A stretch of 36,187 bases of DNA from Lysobacterales bacterium (GCA_029859645.1 JAOUCS010000024.1:1-36187); one strand, 5' to 3'; positions 23,901-31,930 are shown, numbered from the stretch's first letter. Notes: a model not told the origin generated them from the letters alone. Translations and numbers: made by a program.

Positions 23901-24581
23901 GGCACACCAACGCTCAAAGTAGACGCAAACGGCGAAAACCTCCGAATTGGGATTTCTGCGGCACCGGGGCAGGATCCACAAACCTATCCGCCCACGGATA
24001 TTGAAGTGAACCTGGTTGGCTCCGGCGCAACCCGCCGCGCCATGGCCAGTTCACTGGATGGGAAAATTCGCGTATACCAGGGCTCGGGGCAGCTGGCCAA
24101 TGCGGGTATGGACCTGCTTTTCTCAGACTTCCTCACGCAGCTGTTTACACAACTCAACCCATTTGCCGAGAACAGCGAATACACCGAACTTGATTGTTCG
24201 GTTTTTGCGGTGACCGCCGAGTCAGGATTGATCACGGCATTTCCACTGATTGTGCAGACGCGCGAACTGACCATACTCAGTGAAGGTACGGTGGACATGA
24301 ACACCGAGAAGATCGACCTCTCCTTTAACACCAAACCCCGGACCGGCATTGGCCTCAGCACCGGCATGATCATCAATCCATTAATCAAGGTGGGCGGCAA
24401 GCTGGCTGCCCCGGCCGTTGAGATCGACCCGGCCGGCACACTGAAAAGCGGCGGGCTGGCGGTTGCCACGATCGGTATTTCGCTGTTGGCCAAGTCTTTA
24501 TCAGACCGGTTCCTGAGCAGCCCGGATCCGTGTGGCGATGCGCGCAAGGAAATCCTGAAATACGACGCGGAGAACCAGTAG
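20943..24581 (+). CDS. AsmA-family envelope protein with internal tandem repeats
   Basis: The 1212-residue protein is anchored by one N-terminal helix (ILISLITLAVLFAGIIGFAW, about 5-24) and otherwise lies in the periplasm. The first 120 residues are AsmA-like (LKYTGRELRFDGPLVFNLGG, ISFELSTLFDDRPVFPDAQL). A long beta-rich middle contains 139-residue tandem units. The C-terminal AsmA_2-type domain includes MASSLDGKIRVYQGSGQLAN and GMDLLFSDFLTQLFTQLNPF, ending near VGGKLAAPAVEIDPAGTLK. AsmA-like proteins are thought to form bridge-like lipid conduits between inner and outer membranes, so this one probably takes part in phospholipid transport and outer-membrane homeostasis. An acidic and proline-rich insert (EPAPGDEPEDPPEPEKD, about 132-148) sits in the N-terminal domain. 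No Shine-Dalgarno is visible. Confidence 0.9.
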   Translation: MRRKILISLITLAVLFAGIIGFAWYQLENESFLKSQLSKYALKYTGRELRFDGPLVFNLGGTTTLEGRDIHFANAAWSEHPEMVSIGRIFISFELSTLFDDRPVFPDAQLEDCSVYVERNDSGELNWAVGPEPAPGDEPEDPPEPEKDNSGSRKLPIWIKDLVIRNCGVYVSSFKIEEPLNLHLASLEMQHHDNTRWEGQVSGSLNDMPLSIDGWFAPFDSIIYGGPMEQELQFTLGKISLNTSGTMQDVRTGTGANLSAQLQGPAIENILNELKIPLFADGDFDFSLKLNTEGDMTEIDLDGDLGSLKATAKGELDRLIRPSMGQVKFSMDGPNLGALAKVFGLEGLVEEAFSHQAHAAFDGNKIKIKAGSLKTSSDHLQIGGHFSLAERLAGTELDIKFQTSETGRWTRPLSEDEHVLGAFSLDSTVSVDTQGLIAIQGQAEQEQTTLAVNGTLGSLPDDLNADLNISLNSPDPGPLAAVFGVPDLPAYPLSINGQFGLQGKRLKLGKVDIKLAEGRASVDGTLNLADRFAGSDIVLDVNIINAERFGQLFGHEGLPNQPIQLSAEIKPDGKGLAFVVKDGNLGQIQLDADGRIADLEQPLGITGNFNLFLPRLGDLSFLAGMDLPNAPFTARGELVTEQDLVNLKGVYVDLAGNHATIDGHINLVKRYAGSKLKFDLDIKNANQLGMLFGHEGLPDQPIKLSASVEPVGKGLAFRMNDGNLGDIQLDLDGKIADLDQPSGVDAEFDIKLRKLSDIDFLVPDRDLPQVPFSASGRLVNEKTRTKFDEVQLSLGEIKAYVDGNLLPDNSFDLAIRAAGPDASKLDQLAGTPLPAEPFSVATGLKGNTKEFELQNADVVLGRSKVHGNLSIGLGDKTTLKGNIEAPIVDASHWYPGDDSQEEQPAESSSKPKEWVFDETPVMALDQHNLDINLDLKVDLLVLGNTSIEDIDLVFVLAERLIKLSPFSMRGTEGGIYRGEFSMDGRTGTPTLKVDANGENLRIGISAAPGQDPQTYPPTDIEVNLVGSGATRRAMASSLDGKIRVYQGSGQLANAGMDLLFSDFLTQLFTQLNPFAENSEYTELDCSVFAVTAESGLITAFPLIVQTRELTILSEGTVDMNTEKIDLSFNTKPRTGIGLSTGMIINPLIKVGGKLAAPAVEIDPAGTLKSGGLAVATIGISLLAKSLSDRFLSSPDPCGDARKEILKYDAENQ
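22401..23238 (+). repeat. Two coding tandem repeats (139-140 codons) inside asmA
   Basis: Units start at 22401 (DLPAYPLSING), 22818 (DLPNAPFTARG) and a third diverged copy begins at 23238 (DLPQVPFSASG). Units one and two share near-identical blocks 417 bases apart: LFGHEGLPNQPIQLSA and LFGHEGLPDQPIKLSA, then KGLAFVVKDGNLGQIQL and KGLAFRMNDGNLGDIQL, then DGRIADLEQP and DGKIADLDQP. This is a recent internal duplication lengthening the beta-groove. Confidence 0.85.
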
Positions 24582-24598
24582 CCATCCTGCTCCCATCT

Positions 24599-24627
24599 CT
24601 GACATAATCGCCGCTCCTGAATATATC
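24599..24627 (+). promoter_or_regulatory. Sigma-70-like promoter before the orphan domain/barrel pair
   Basis: CTGACA (24599-24604) and TATATC (24622-24627) are separated by 17 bases. The strong GAGGTGGGAG box (24631-24640) lies just downstream, then the ATG at 24648. The predicted start site would be close to the box, giving a short leader. Confidence 0.45.
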
Positions 24628-24647
24628 CTTGAGGTGGGAGTTTCGCC

Positions 24648-25007
24648 ATGCGCCACTGGAGCGAAGACGATGGACGCTATGCAGACATCGTGACGGCGGC
24701 GACCGATTTGCAAGGCCGGTTGACGGGCATTGAAGAAACGATTTACCCAACGAAGATGGAAGACCGTCAGGACCCACTGAACTATCCGATCCGATTGAAT
24801 GATAAACTGGCCGGGATCATGTGGTCGGCGTCTTTAGGCGACCACCCGCCATCGGCCTCAATCTTGGCCGTGCGCGATGAATTAACAGCCGCGATCGACA
24901 AACAACTGACCAAGCTGGATGCCTTGTTGGGCTCCGGCTTGATGACATTCAATGGACTCGTAGCCAGCTACAGCCTGCCGGCTGTGGCAGCGGAAAAAAA
25001 GAGTTAA
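24648..25007 (+). CDS. Orphan C-terminal domain of a BNR/VPS10-type glycosidase-like protein
   Basis: The protein has 119 residues with a strong GAGGTGGGAG box seven bases upstream, so it is likely translated. It has no signal peptide. The sequence (LQGRLTGIEETIYPTKMEDR, DPLNYPIRLNDKLAGIMWSA, GDHPPSASILAVRDELTAAI, DKQLTKLDALLGSGLMTFNG) resembles, as I remember the family, the helical C-terminal end of large exported BNR-repeat (VPS10/sortilin-like) proteins of about 1000 residues. The beta-propeller and leader are missing here. It could be a remnant of a deleted gene or a domain kept on its own. The barrel gene follows 16 bases later and may be co-transcribed. Family assignment is from memory of the pattern and moderate. 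Confidence 0.5.
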   Translation: MRHWSEDDGRYADIVTAATDLQGRLTGIEETIYPTKMEDRQDPLNYPIRLNDKLAGIMWSASLGDHPPSASILAVRDELTAAIDKQLTKLDALLGSGLMTFNGLVASYSLPAVAAEKKS

Positions 25008-25023
25008 AGGAGCAGTACATATC

Positions 25024-25944
25024 ATGTCTCGATTAGCAACATTTATCCTGGTCGCATCTTTTTTGCTGGCGTTCTCTGACACACTGGAAGCGCAAGGGCC
25101 ACCCCCTTCACAGGGCCCGGTCTCATTCAACTTTGATGGCGGTTTTTTGCTGCAATCCAATGCAGACCTGGATGAAGGTGACGGCGGCTTCTCCGTCAAC
25201 CGCTGGTTCCTCGGCCTGGGTGTCACTTATGCCTGGGACCGTCGAAATTCAATTGGATTGTCTGTCGGCGGCGGCAGCGCTTCTTATGACTTCGACGATA
25301 CGCCAGCCTTTGGACCTGACGGACCCTGGGAGAAAATTGAGGACAGCCGCATTTCTGTCGTCGGCCGGATCGGCTTTGGTGAAACCGGCCAGTTATTTAT
25401 CATCCCATCCTTTCGCTACAACGGTGAAGACGACGCCAAGACCAGCGATGGCCGCACCTGGGGCATTCTTGCAGCGGCCTTTTGGCGGATTAATCCCGAC
25501 CTCAACCTAGGTCCGGGTATTGGCGTATTTTCCCGGCTGGAGGATGGCACCCGGGTGTTCCCGATCCTGGCGATCGACTGGAATATTACTGAGAAGTGGA
25601 ACCTGGGGACCGGACGTGGCCTGGCTGCCTCGCAGGGTCCTGGACTGACGCTCAGTTACAAATTCAATAACCGGTGGTCCATGGGGCTCGCCGGTCGTTA
25701 TGAACGAATTGAGTTTCGCCTCAACGAAGAAGGCGCCACTCCTGGCGGAGTAGGCGAGGACAGGAGCTTTCCCCTGGTCCTGACAGCCAACTGGCAACCC
25801 AATCCCATCGTCGGGCTGAACCTGTTCGCCGGAATTGAACTGGGCGGCAAACTGAAACTGAAGAACGAATTCGACGAATTGCTGGCGGAAAGTGATTACG
25901 ATCCAGCTGCGATATTCGGTGGCACTTTCGAGCTTCGTTTTTGA
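25024..25944 (+). CDS. Outer-membrane beta-barrel protein (DUF6268-like)
   Basis: The 306-residue protein has a signal peptide (MSRLATFILVASFLLAFSDT, cleavage near LEA-QG) and a mature part made of alternating amphipathic strands rich in Gly, Trp and Tyr (WFLGLGVTYAWDRRNSIGLS, QLFIIPSFRYNGEDDAKTSD, GLTLSYKFNNRWSMGLAGRY, VGLNLFAGIELGGKLKLKNE). It ends in phenylalanine (FGGTFELRF), the usual BAM recognition end. The pattern fits the DUF6268 family of outer-membrane barrels; function unknown. AAAGGAG lies about ten bases before the ATG. It follows the orphan-domain gene closely on the same strand. Confidence 0.8.
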   Translation: MSRLATFILVASFLLAFSDTLEAQGPPPSQGPVSFNFDGGFLLQSNADLDEGDGGFSVNRWFLGLGVTYAWDRRNSIGLSVGGGSASYDFDDTPAFGPDGPWEKIEDSRISVVGRIGFGETGQLFIIPSFRYNGEDDAKTSDGRTWGILAAAFWRINPDLNLGPGIGVFSRLEDGTRVFPILAIDWNITEKWNLGTGRGLAASQGPGLTLSYKFNNRWSMGLAGRYERIEFRLNEEGATPGGVGEDRSFPLVLTANWQPNPIVGLNLFAGIELGGKLKLKNEFDELLAESDYDPAAIFGGTFELRF

Positions 25945-25966
25945 AGGATGCAACCCGGCAAGGGGC

Positions 25967-27625
25967 TTAACAATCGCTATCGCGGTTTGTGGGTGTTTCC
26001 GCGGAACTGACCAGACCGCTTAACCGGTCCTGCTCGATTTTTTCCGGGTCTCGATTTTCCGGAGCTCCACGGCCGCCGCCTCCGGCCGTCTCGAGGACCA
26101 TGCTCTGACCCGCCGGAATGACTTCACGCCCGAGGCCACGCAATTTCACCCCGTCACTGGTGTAGACACGCGCTGCCTGACCTGCCTCGCCCCCCGCCCG
26201 GCCCCTGGGCGGGTGTTTGACCCGATCAAACATCTTGGAGACAGAGAACGCTTCACCCCTCGCATGGGCAAACTCCATGATCTGTCCGACACCACCGCGA
26301 AATTCGCCCTTGCCTCCTGAATCAGGACGATATTCCTTGCGCCAGACGATGAGGGGCGCCGTGCTTTCGGTGATCTCGACAGGCGTGCAGCGAACCCCGG
26401 ATGGAAAAGCCGTGCAATCCAGCCCGTCTTTACCGGGCCGGCCGCCGGTCCCGCCAGCGTAGAATGCGTTGATGACGAACGGCTGACTTTCGCTGCCCTG
26501 TATCATCCCGCGACCACCCAGGAACACCGGGCCGAACAGGCATGATGCGCCCTCAGCGGGAACTTGCCCATTCAGTGGCTCCTCAAGGCACCCCAGCACG
26601 ACGTCTGGCAACATCTGCCCAATGACGTGACGCGCGGAAACCGCCGACGGCCGCGGCGCATTCAAAATGCAGCCCTCGGGCGCCGTCACCCTGACCACGT
26701 CGAGCGAACCGGCGTTGTTCGGTACATCGTTACCTACCACGCAACGGACTCCAAACGAGGCATAGGCCTGGGTATAGGTCAGCGGTACATTGATGCCGTG
26801 GCCGCAAACCGGGGATGTTCCGGTGAAATCCACGTCGATCCCTGTTTCAGAGACGGTTAACGCGCAGACCAGGTCGACCGGCTCATCGTAACCGTCGATT
26901 CTCATCGAATTGCGCCAGCTGCCAAACGGCAGTTGGCGAATTTCCTCCAGCATGGCCTCGCGGGAATTGTCGACAATCATCAGTCCGGCACTATCCAGCT
27001 CTGTCATACCGAACTCTCTCATCGTGGCGACCAGGCTGGAAGCACCCGCTTCGTTGCAGGCCGCGAGGGAGTAAAGATCACCTTCCGCCGAACGGGGGTC
27101 CCGTACGTTGGCCCTGATAATATCCAGCAGCGTCTGGTTGAGTTCCCCGGACCTGAACAGGTAACCCATTGGAATATTGAGCCCTTCCTCGAACACCTGG
27201 CGGCCGTCCGGGCCGAAGCCCAGGCCTCCTACATCGGCTACATGTGACGTCGATGCAAACAACGCCACGGCTCTGTCATCGAGGAAAACCGGTGTAACGA
27301 CGGTGAAGTCATTCAGATGCCCGGTCCCGTACCAGGGATCGTTGGTCAACAGAACATCGCCGGGCTGCAGGGAATCAACCGGGTATTTTTGCAGGAAAAA
27401 GCCGACACTCGCGGCCATTGCATTGACGTGGCCCGGCGTACCGGTCACCGCCTGCGCCAGCATCCGCCCCCGGGTATCGAAGACGCCGGCGGAAAGGTCA
27501 CCCGCTTCGCGCACGGTGGTGGAAAATGCCGTTCTGATCAGAATCTGCGCCTGTTCTTCCACCACGGCCAACAGGCGGTTCCAGAGAATCTGTGACTGGA
27601 TCCGGCCCAGCGCTTCCTTACCCAT
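25967..27625 (-). CDS. hyuB: Hydantoinase B/oxoprolinase-family subunit
   Basis: The protein has 552 residues from the ATG at 27625, nine bases after GGAGG. It is the B subunit of an ATP-dependent hydantoinase/oxoprolinase/acetophenone-carboxylase-type enzyme that opens cyclic amides or carboxylates ketones. Visible hallmarks are DLSAGVFDTRGRMLAQAVTG, TPGHVNAMAASVGFFLQKYP, GDVLLTNDPWYGTGHLNDFT, HVADVGGLGFG, NVRDPRSAEGDLYSLAACNE, VDFTGTSPVCGHGINVPLTY and the C-terminal GGGGRGAPENRDPE. Its start overlaps the hyuA stop by eight bases, so the two subunits are translationally coupled. Substrate cannot be told from sequence; the neighbouring cyclodeaminase-like gene suggests an amino acid derivative. 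Confidence 0.93.
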   Translation of the reverse strand: MGKEALGRIQSQILWNRLLAVVEEQAQILIRTAFSTTVREAGDLSAGVFDTRGRMLAQAVTGTPGHVNAMAASVGFFLQKYPVDSLQPGDVLLTNDPWYGTGHLNDFTVVTPVFLDDRAVALFASTSHVADVGGLGFGPDGRQVFEEGLNIPMGYLFRSGELNQTLLDIIRANVRDPRSAEGDLYSLAACNEAGASSLVATMREFGMTELDSAGLMIVDNSREAMLEEIRQLPFGSWRNSMRIDGYDEPVDLVCALTVSETGIDVDFTGTSPVCGHGINVPLTYTQAYASFGVRCVVGNDVPNNAGSLDVVRVTAPEGCILNAPRPSAVSARHVIGQMLPDVVLGCLEEPLNGQVPAEGASCLFGPVFLGGRGMIQGSESQPFVINAFYAGGTGGRPGKDGLDCTAFPSGVRCTPVEITESTAPLIVWRKEYRPDSGGKGEFRGGVGQIMEFAHARGEAFSVSKMFDRVKHPPRGRAGGEAGQAARVYTSDGVKLRGLGREVIPAGQSMVLETAGGGGRGAPENRDPEKIEQDRLSGLVSSAETPTNRDSDC

Positions 27626-29723
27626 GATCAGCAACCTCCGGTCGGCTCATGACGATGTGACCCTGCCCACTGATGCGTGCCTCGTAATTAGAAGTGACAA
27701 CGGTCGTGGTCTGGCTCTCGGTAATCAGCACCGGGCCCGCCAGGCAATCGCCGGGCTGCAGCTGGTCACGCAGGTACACCCGTGCATCAACATGCTTCTG
27801 CAATGAGGGGTCGAACACGGCTTGCTTGCCGATGGAATCCGGCAAAGTATCCCTGGCATTCGTTTGCACAGGCTCAACTGCTTGATCTGCGATGGTTGCA
27901 CTAATGGTCAGTGTCCAGCTTAAAACTTCGATCTCCACGCCCTCGATGATCCGGCCATACAGCTGTCGGTAAGCAGACTCGAACGCCTGGCGGAAAATGT
28001 CGCGATGAGCCGCCGTGCAGGCTTCCACCTGCAGGCTCACGGGGATTTCATGGCCCTGTCCGACATAGCGCATATAGGCGTGCCGGGCTTCCTGCAGCCC
28101 GGCTTCACCGGCCCCCTGCCGGACCACGGCCAGCGCCTCCGCCTGCATGTCATCCCACAAGCCATTAACCAGGTCCGTCTGCAGTTCAGCCAACAGTTGA
28201 TGGCGACTGCGCACGACTTCGAACGCCACCGGCGCCAACAGGAATCCCACAGCGGAGCCAACACCGGCTTCGGTTGGAATAATGATCCGGTGAACACCCA
28301 GCTTCTCACCAAGGCGCGCGGCGTGCAGAGGCGCTGCTCCGCCAAATGCCACCATGTCGCGCCGGCCCAGGTCCATACCGAACTCGGCCGCATGGGCACG
28401 GGCGGCTGCCGCCATGTTTTCATCGACGACCTCGCTGACACCCAGCGCCGCTGCATCCAGCCCAATGTCCAGCGGTTCGCAGATCGCCGCAGTCAACGCC
28501 AGGTCCGACGCCTGCGAGTCCAATGCAAAGGTGCCGCCGGCAAAAGTGTCCGGGTAAATTCGTCCGAGGCGCACATCGGCGTCGGTGACCGCCGGTTTCT
28601 TGCCGCCGCGCCCATAAGCGGCCGGCCCTGGCTCTGACCCCGCACTCTCAGGCCCGACCTGGATCCTTTGCAGCCGGTCCACTTGCGCGATCGAACCTCC
28701 GCCCGCCCCGATTTCCACCATTTCGATCACCGGGATGCGAACCGGCAGGCCGCTGCCTTTTTTGAACCGGTAAACCCGGTCCACTTCGAAACTGCGCGAA
28801 GTCAGCGGTTCGAAATCATCGATCAGGCAAAGCTTGGCGGTGGTTCCGCCCATGTCGAACGATAATACGCGGTCCAGTCCGGACTGCCTGGCGACCTGGC
28901 GCGCCAGGATCGCCCCGCCCGCGGGACCGGATTCGACCAGCCTGATCGGAAATTTTGCCGCGGTCTCCAGCGTGGTCAGCCCGCCGCCGGAGGTCATCAG
29001 CAGAAAGGGGCAATCGAATCCCTGTTCGAGGAGTTCGGCAGCCAGTCGTCGCAGGTACCGCGACATCAGAGGCCTGACGTAAGCATTGGCGCAGGCGGTT
29101 GACAATCGCTCGAATTCCCGGATTTCCGGGCAGACTTCGGAGGCCAGGGTGATCGACAGGTCTGGCCGGGCGGATCGCAGGAGGTCTGCCGTGCGCTGTT
29201 CATGCTCCGGGTTCACGAAGGCATGCAGGTAGCCGATGGCGACGCTCTTCACCCCGTGTTGATCCAGGATCGGCAGGCTATCTGCCACGCTGGATTCATC
29301 CAACGCGATCAGCACCCGGCCGTCGCGGTCCATCCGCTCCCGCACCGGAATCCGGAGATGACGCGGCACCAGTGGCTGCGGCCGGTCGATCATCACGTCA
29401 TATTGCTCGAAACGGTCCTCATGCGCCATCGCCAGGGCATCGCGGTGGCCCTGCGTGGTCAGCAGTGCAGTTACTGCGCCGCTGCGCTCGATCAGTGCAT
29501 TGGTGGCAAGCGTGGTCCCGTGAATGATCAGCCCGATATCGGCAGGCTTTGTGCCAGCCTGCTGCAGAACCTGCGTAATGCCCTGCATGACCGCTTCGCC
29601 CGGACGGGCATACGTCGTCAGCAGCTTGGTAGTGACCCGGCCACCGGACGGCAGCTCGAGCACGACGTCGGTAAAGGTTCCGCCGATATCGACTGCCAGG
29701 CGCGCTTTGGCCGCTGTTCCCAC
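27618..29723 (-). CDS. hyuA: Hydantoinase A/oxoprolinase-family ATPase subunit
   Basis: The 701-residue protein is the ATP-binding A subunit of the same complex. The actin-like ATPase fold is marked by VDIGGTFTDVVLELPSG at 12-28, IIHGTTLATNALIERSGAVT, FDMGGTTAKLCLI, and GAGGGSIAQVD followed by QVGPESAGSEPGPAAYGRGG and KKPAVTDADVRLGRIYPD. Length is usual for HyuA. The start is GTG at 29723 with AAGGA a few bases upstream. It is divergent from the ornithine-cyclodeaminase-family gene over a 73-base gap that contains a spaced dyad. With hyuB it forms a two-gene cytoplasmic enzyme operon. Confidence 0.94.
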   Translation of the reverse strand: MGTAAKARLAVDIGGTFTDVVLELPSGGRVTTKLLTTYARPGEAVMQGITQVLQQAGTKPADIGLIIHGTTLATNALIERSGAVTALLTTQGHRDALAMAHEDRFEQYDVMIDRPQPLVPRHLRIPVRERMDRDGRVLIALDESSVADSLPILDQHGVKSVAIGYLHAFVNPEHEQRTADLLRSARPDLSITLASEVCPEIREFERLSTACANAYVRPLMSRYLRRLAAELLEQGFDCPFLLMTSGGGLTTLETAAKFPIRLVESGPAGGAILARQVARQSGLDRVLSFDMGGTTAKLCLIDDFEPLTSRSFEVDRVYRFKKGSGLPVRIPVIEMVEIGAGGGSIAQVDRLQRIQVGPESAGSEPGPAAYGRGGKKPAVTDADVRLGRIYPDTFAGGTFALDSQASDLALTAAICEPLDIGLDAAALGVSEVVDENMAAAARAHAAEFGMDLGRRDMVAFGGAAPLHAARLGEKLGVHRIIIPTEAGVGSAVGFLLAPVAFEVVRSRHQLLAELQTDLVNGLWDDMQAEALAVVRQGAGEAGLQEARHAYMRYVGQGHEIPVSLQVEACTAAHRDIFRQAFESAYRQLYGRIIEGVEIEVLSWTLTISATIADQAVEPVQTNARDTLPDSIGKQAVFDPSLQKHVDARVYLRDQLQPGDCLAGPVLITESQTTTVVTSNYEARISGQGHIVMSRPEVADHG

Positions 29724-29733
29724 TTTTCCTTAC

Positions 29734-29784
29734 CTGTTCTGCCCGTTAGCTGGAACAATGTAGTTTAATGTATCCGGGCAACAG
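29734..29784. promoter_or_regulatory. Spaced dyad in the hyuA/cyclodeaminase divergent gap
   Basis: CTGTTCTGCCCG (29734-29745) and CGGGCAACAG (29775-29784) are inverted copies differing by a two-base insertion, 29 bases apart, centred between two divergent starts. This is where a common operator would be expected. The match is imperfect and no regulator gene is adjacent. Confidence 0.3.
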
Positions 29785-29796
29785 GCGAATACCACG

Positions 29797-30780
29797 ATGT
29801 CACTTTTGATCATCCGCGCGGCGGAAATCCGTGAACTGGTCTCCATGGCTGAATGTATCGAAGTCATGGAGCGGGCGATGAAGGCTTACTCCGCGAATGA
29901 AGTGACCCTTCCACCGCGCACCATCGCTCCCCTGTCGGACGATCGCAGTTTCTTTATCCTGATGCCCGGTGAAATGCAGTCGCCTGCTATCTACGGCGCA
30001 AAAATCCTGGGGCTGCACCCCGATAACCCTCAGCAGGGCCGGCCCGCCGTGCAGGGCTTTGTTGCATTGTTCGATAGCCGGACCGGCAACCCGGTGGCGT
30101 TGGCTGATGGCGCGGAAATTACCGCGGTACGAACAGCAGCAGCTTCTGCCCTGGCAACCCGGGTGCTGGCAAGACCGGACGCTGCCAGTCACGGCATCCT
30201 GGGCACCGGCGTACAGGCCGCCAGCCACCTGGATGCTATTTGCTGCGTGCGGACTATACGCTCAGTCAGCGTGTGGGGCCGTGACCAAAAAAAGGCTGAG
30301 CATTTCGCTGAACAGCACACCGGCAGGCTGGACGTGAACATCACCGCTGTTGCTGATCCTGCCGAAGCGGGTGCCTGCGACATTGTCAGCGTCGTTACCA
30401 ACTCACCGAAGCCGGTACTGGCCGGTTCTTGGCTGCAACCAGGCGCCCACGTTAACCTGGTCGGCGCCCACGAACCTCATGAGCGGGAAGCCGATACCGA
30501 AGCAGTGACCAGGTCCGCCGTATACGTTGACTCACTGAAGGGCGCCCTGGCCGAAGCCGGTGATATCCTGATCCCGATCGCTGAAGGGACGATCACCCGG
30601 GACCACATCGTGGGTGCGATCGGCGATGTGCTGCTGGGCAATGCGCCCGGCAGGCGAGACCAGCAGCAAATAACCCTGTACAAATCACTTGGATTGTTTG
30701 CCCAGGACCTTTATGCCAGTGAGTTCCTGCTGGAAAAAGCATTGAGAACCGGTAAGGGCCTGTCAGTAGAGTTTCCCTGA
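29797..30780 (+). CDS. Ornithine cyclodeaminase/mu-crystallin family protein
   Basis: The 327-residue protein belongs to the ornithine cyclodeaminase/mu-crystallin family of NAD(P)-dependent enzymes, which includes ornithine cyclodeaminase, alanine dehydrogenase, ketimine reductases and opine-type synthases. Visible marks are MSLLIIRAAEIRELVSMAEC, GAKILGLHPDN with K69, GNPVALADGAEITAVRTAAA, the Rossmann motif GILGTGVQAASH at 133-144, and LVGAHEPHEREADTEAV with YVDSLKGALAEAGDI. The exact reaction cannot be decided. It is divergent from hyuAB and is followed 74 bases later by an octopine-dehydrogenase-family gene, which points to amino acid or opine metabolism. Ribosome binding site is weak (AGGCG about 11 bases upstream). 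Confidence 0.88.
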   Translation: MSLLIIRAAEIRELVSMAECIEVMERAMKAYSANEVTLPPRTIAPLSDDRSFFILMPGEMQSPAIYGAKILGLHPDNPQQGRPAVQGFVALFDSRTGNPVALADGAEITAVRTAAASALATRVLARPDAASHGILGTGVQAASHLDAICCVRTIRSVSVWGRDQKKAEHFAEQHTGRLDVNITAVADPAEAGACDIVSVVTNSPKPVLAGSWLQPGAHVNLVGAHEPHEREADTEAVTRSAVYVDSLKGALAEAGDILIPIAEGTITRDHIVGAIGDVLLGNAPGRRDQQQITLYKSLGLFAQDLYASEFLLEKALRTGKGLSVEFP

Positions 30781-30854
30781 CTGACGGTTGTTTGGCAGTG
30801 GATGTTCGATGTGTTCCTGTGTCAGGATGTGATCGTTCCAACTGGAGTTAATCT

Positions 30855-31930
30855 ATGAAAATTTCCGTACTCGGAGCCGGCGCCGGTGGCACCACCGTCG
30901 CGTATGACTGCGCCGCCCACGGCCACCAAGTCCGGCTGTTCGACTTCCCGCAGTTCCCGGACAATATTGCGGCCATTGCAGACCAGGGGGGCATCCATGC
31001 CGAAGGCGATATCGAGGGTTTTGCTCCCATTGCTTACTCGGGTCACGATATCGGCCAGGCACTGGCAGATGCGGAGCTTATCTGGGTAGTCGGCCCGGCA
31101 TTCAGTACGGAGCCCTTTGGCGAGGCGGTGAAAGGCAAACTGCGGAGTGGGCAAACGGTGATCATCAGCCCCGGATCCTGTGGCGGTGCGCTGGCGTTCA
31201 AGAAAGCTGCCGGCCTGGCCGTGGGCGATGACTCCATCCGGCTCGCCGAAACCCATACCCTGCATTACGCCGTGCGCCTGATCCAGCCGGGCCGGGTCCG
31301 TGTTTTCCTGAAACTGAAGGCCGGCAATCTGCTGGCAGCCCTGCCTGGCCGCCACACGGATGAGATCCTGCAAATGATCGGCGATGTCTATCCCAGCATG
31401 GAAGCCGCCAAAAATGTCATCCAGACCAGCCTGCAGAACGCCAACCCGGTGATTCACCCGGCCGTAACGCTGGCCAACGCGGCCCGCATAGAGGACACCG
31501 GTGGAGATTTCCTGTTTTACGAAGAAGGTGTGACCGACTCGGTGGGCAGACTGATCGAAGCGGTCGACAAGGAGCGGATAGCCATCGGTGATCGGCTGGG
31601 AATCAACGTTGTTTCAGACCCTGCAATGGGGATGCGCCAGGGCTACATGCTGGCTGACAACTACGGCTCGCATACCGCGAGGCCCCGGGGTTTCTGGGGA
31701 TCGGCGCCCAGCCTCAGCTCGATCACCGCTACCTGAATGAAGACGTGGGATACGGCCTGGTATTCATGTCCTGCCTGGCCCGCCAAATCGGTGTCGAAAC
31801 GCCGACGATAAACGCGATCATCCAGTTGGCCTCGGTGCTGATGAATCGAGACTATGCCGCCGAAGCAATGCGCACTCCTGAGTCACTGGGGATAGCAGAC
31901 CTGTCCGCATCCGCGCTGGTGGACCTTTAA
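30855..31930 (+). pseudogene. Octopine/nopaline dehydrogenase-family gene with a -1 frameshift
   Basis: The frame from 30855 encodes an NAD(P)-binding Rossmann domain (KISVLGAGAGGTTVAYDCAA) followed by an opine-dehydrogenase-type domain (RLAETHTLHYAVRLIQ, NPVIHPAVTLANAARIED, FYEEGVTDSVGRLIEAVDKE). It ends after a nonsense tail at 31736. The true C-terminus continues one frame back: AYREAPGFLGIGAQPQLDHR then YLNEDVGYGLVFMSCLARQI, running to the TAA at 31930. Restoring one missing base near 31666-31672, just after NYGS, gives about 358 residues, the normal family length. Enzymes of this family reductively join or cleave a 2-oxo acid and an amino acid. No slippery sequence is present, so this is either a recent mutation or a sequencing error. 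It follows the cyclodeaminase-like gene on the same strand. Confidence 0.85.

Noticed and set aside
31736-31760. Separate short gene for the 61-codon frame at 31745-31930
   Set aside because: It has no ribosome binding site and its sequence is the exact continuation of the octopine-dehydrogenase-like protein in the shifted frame.
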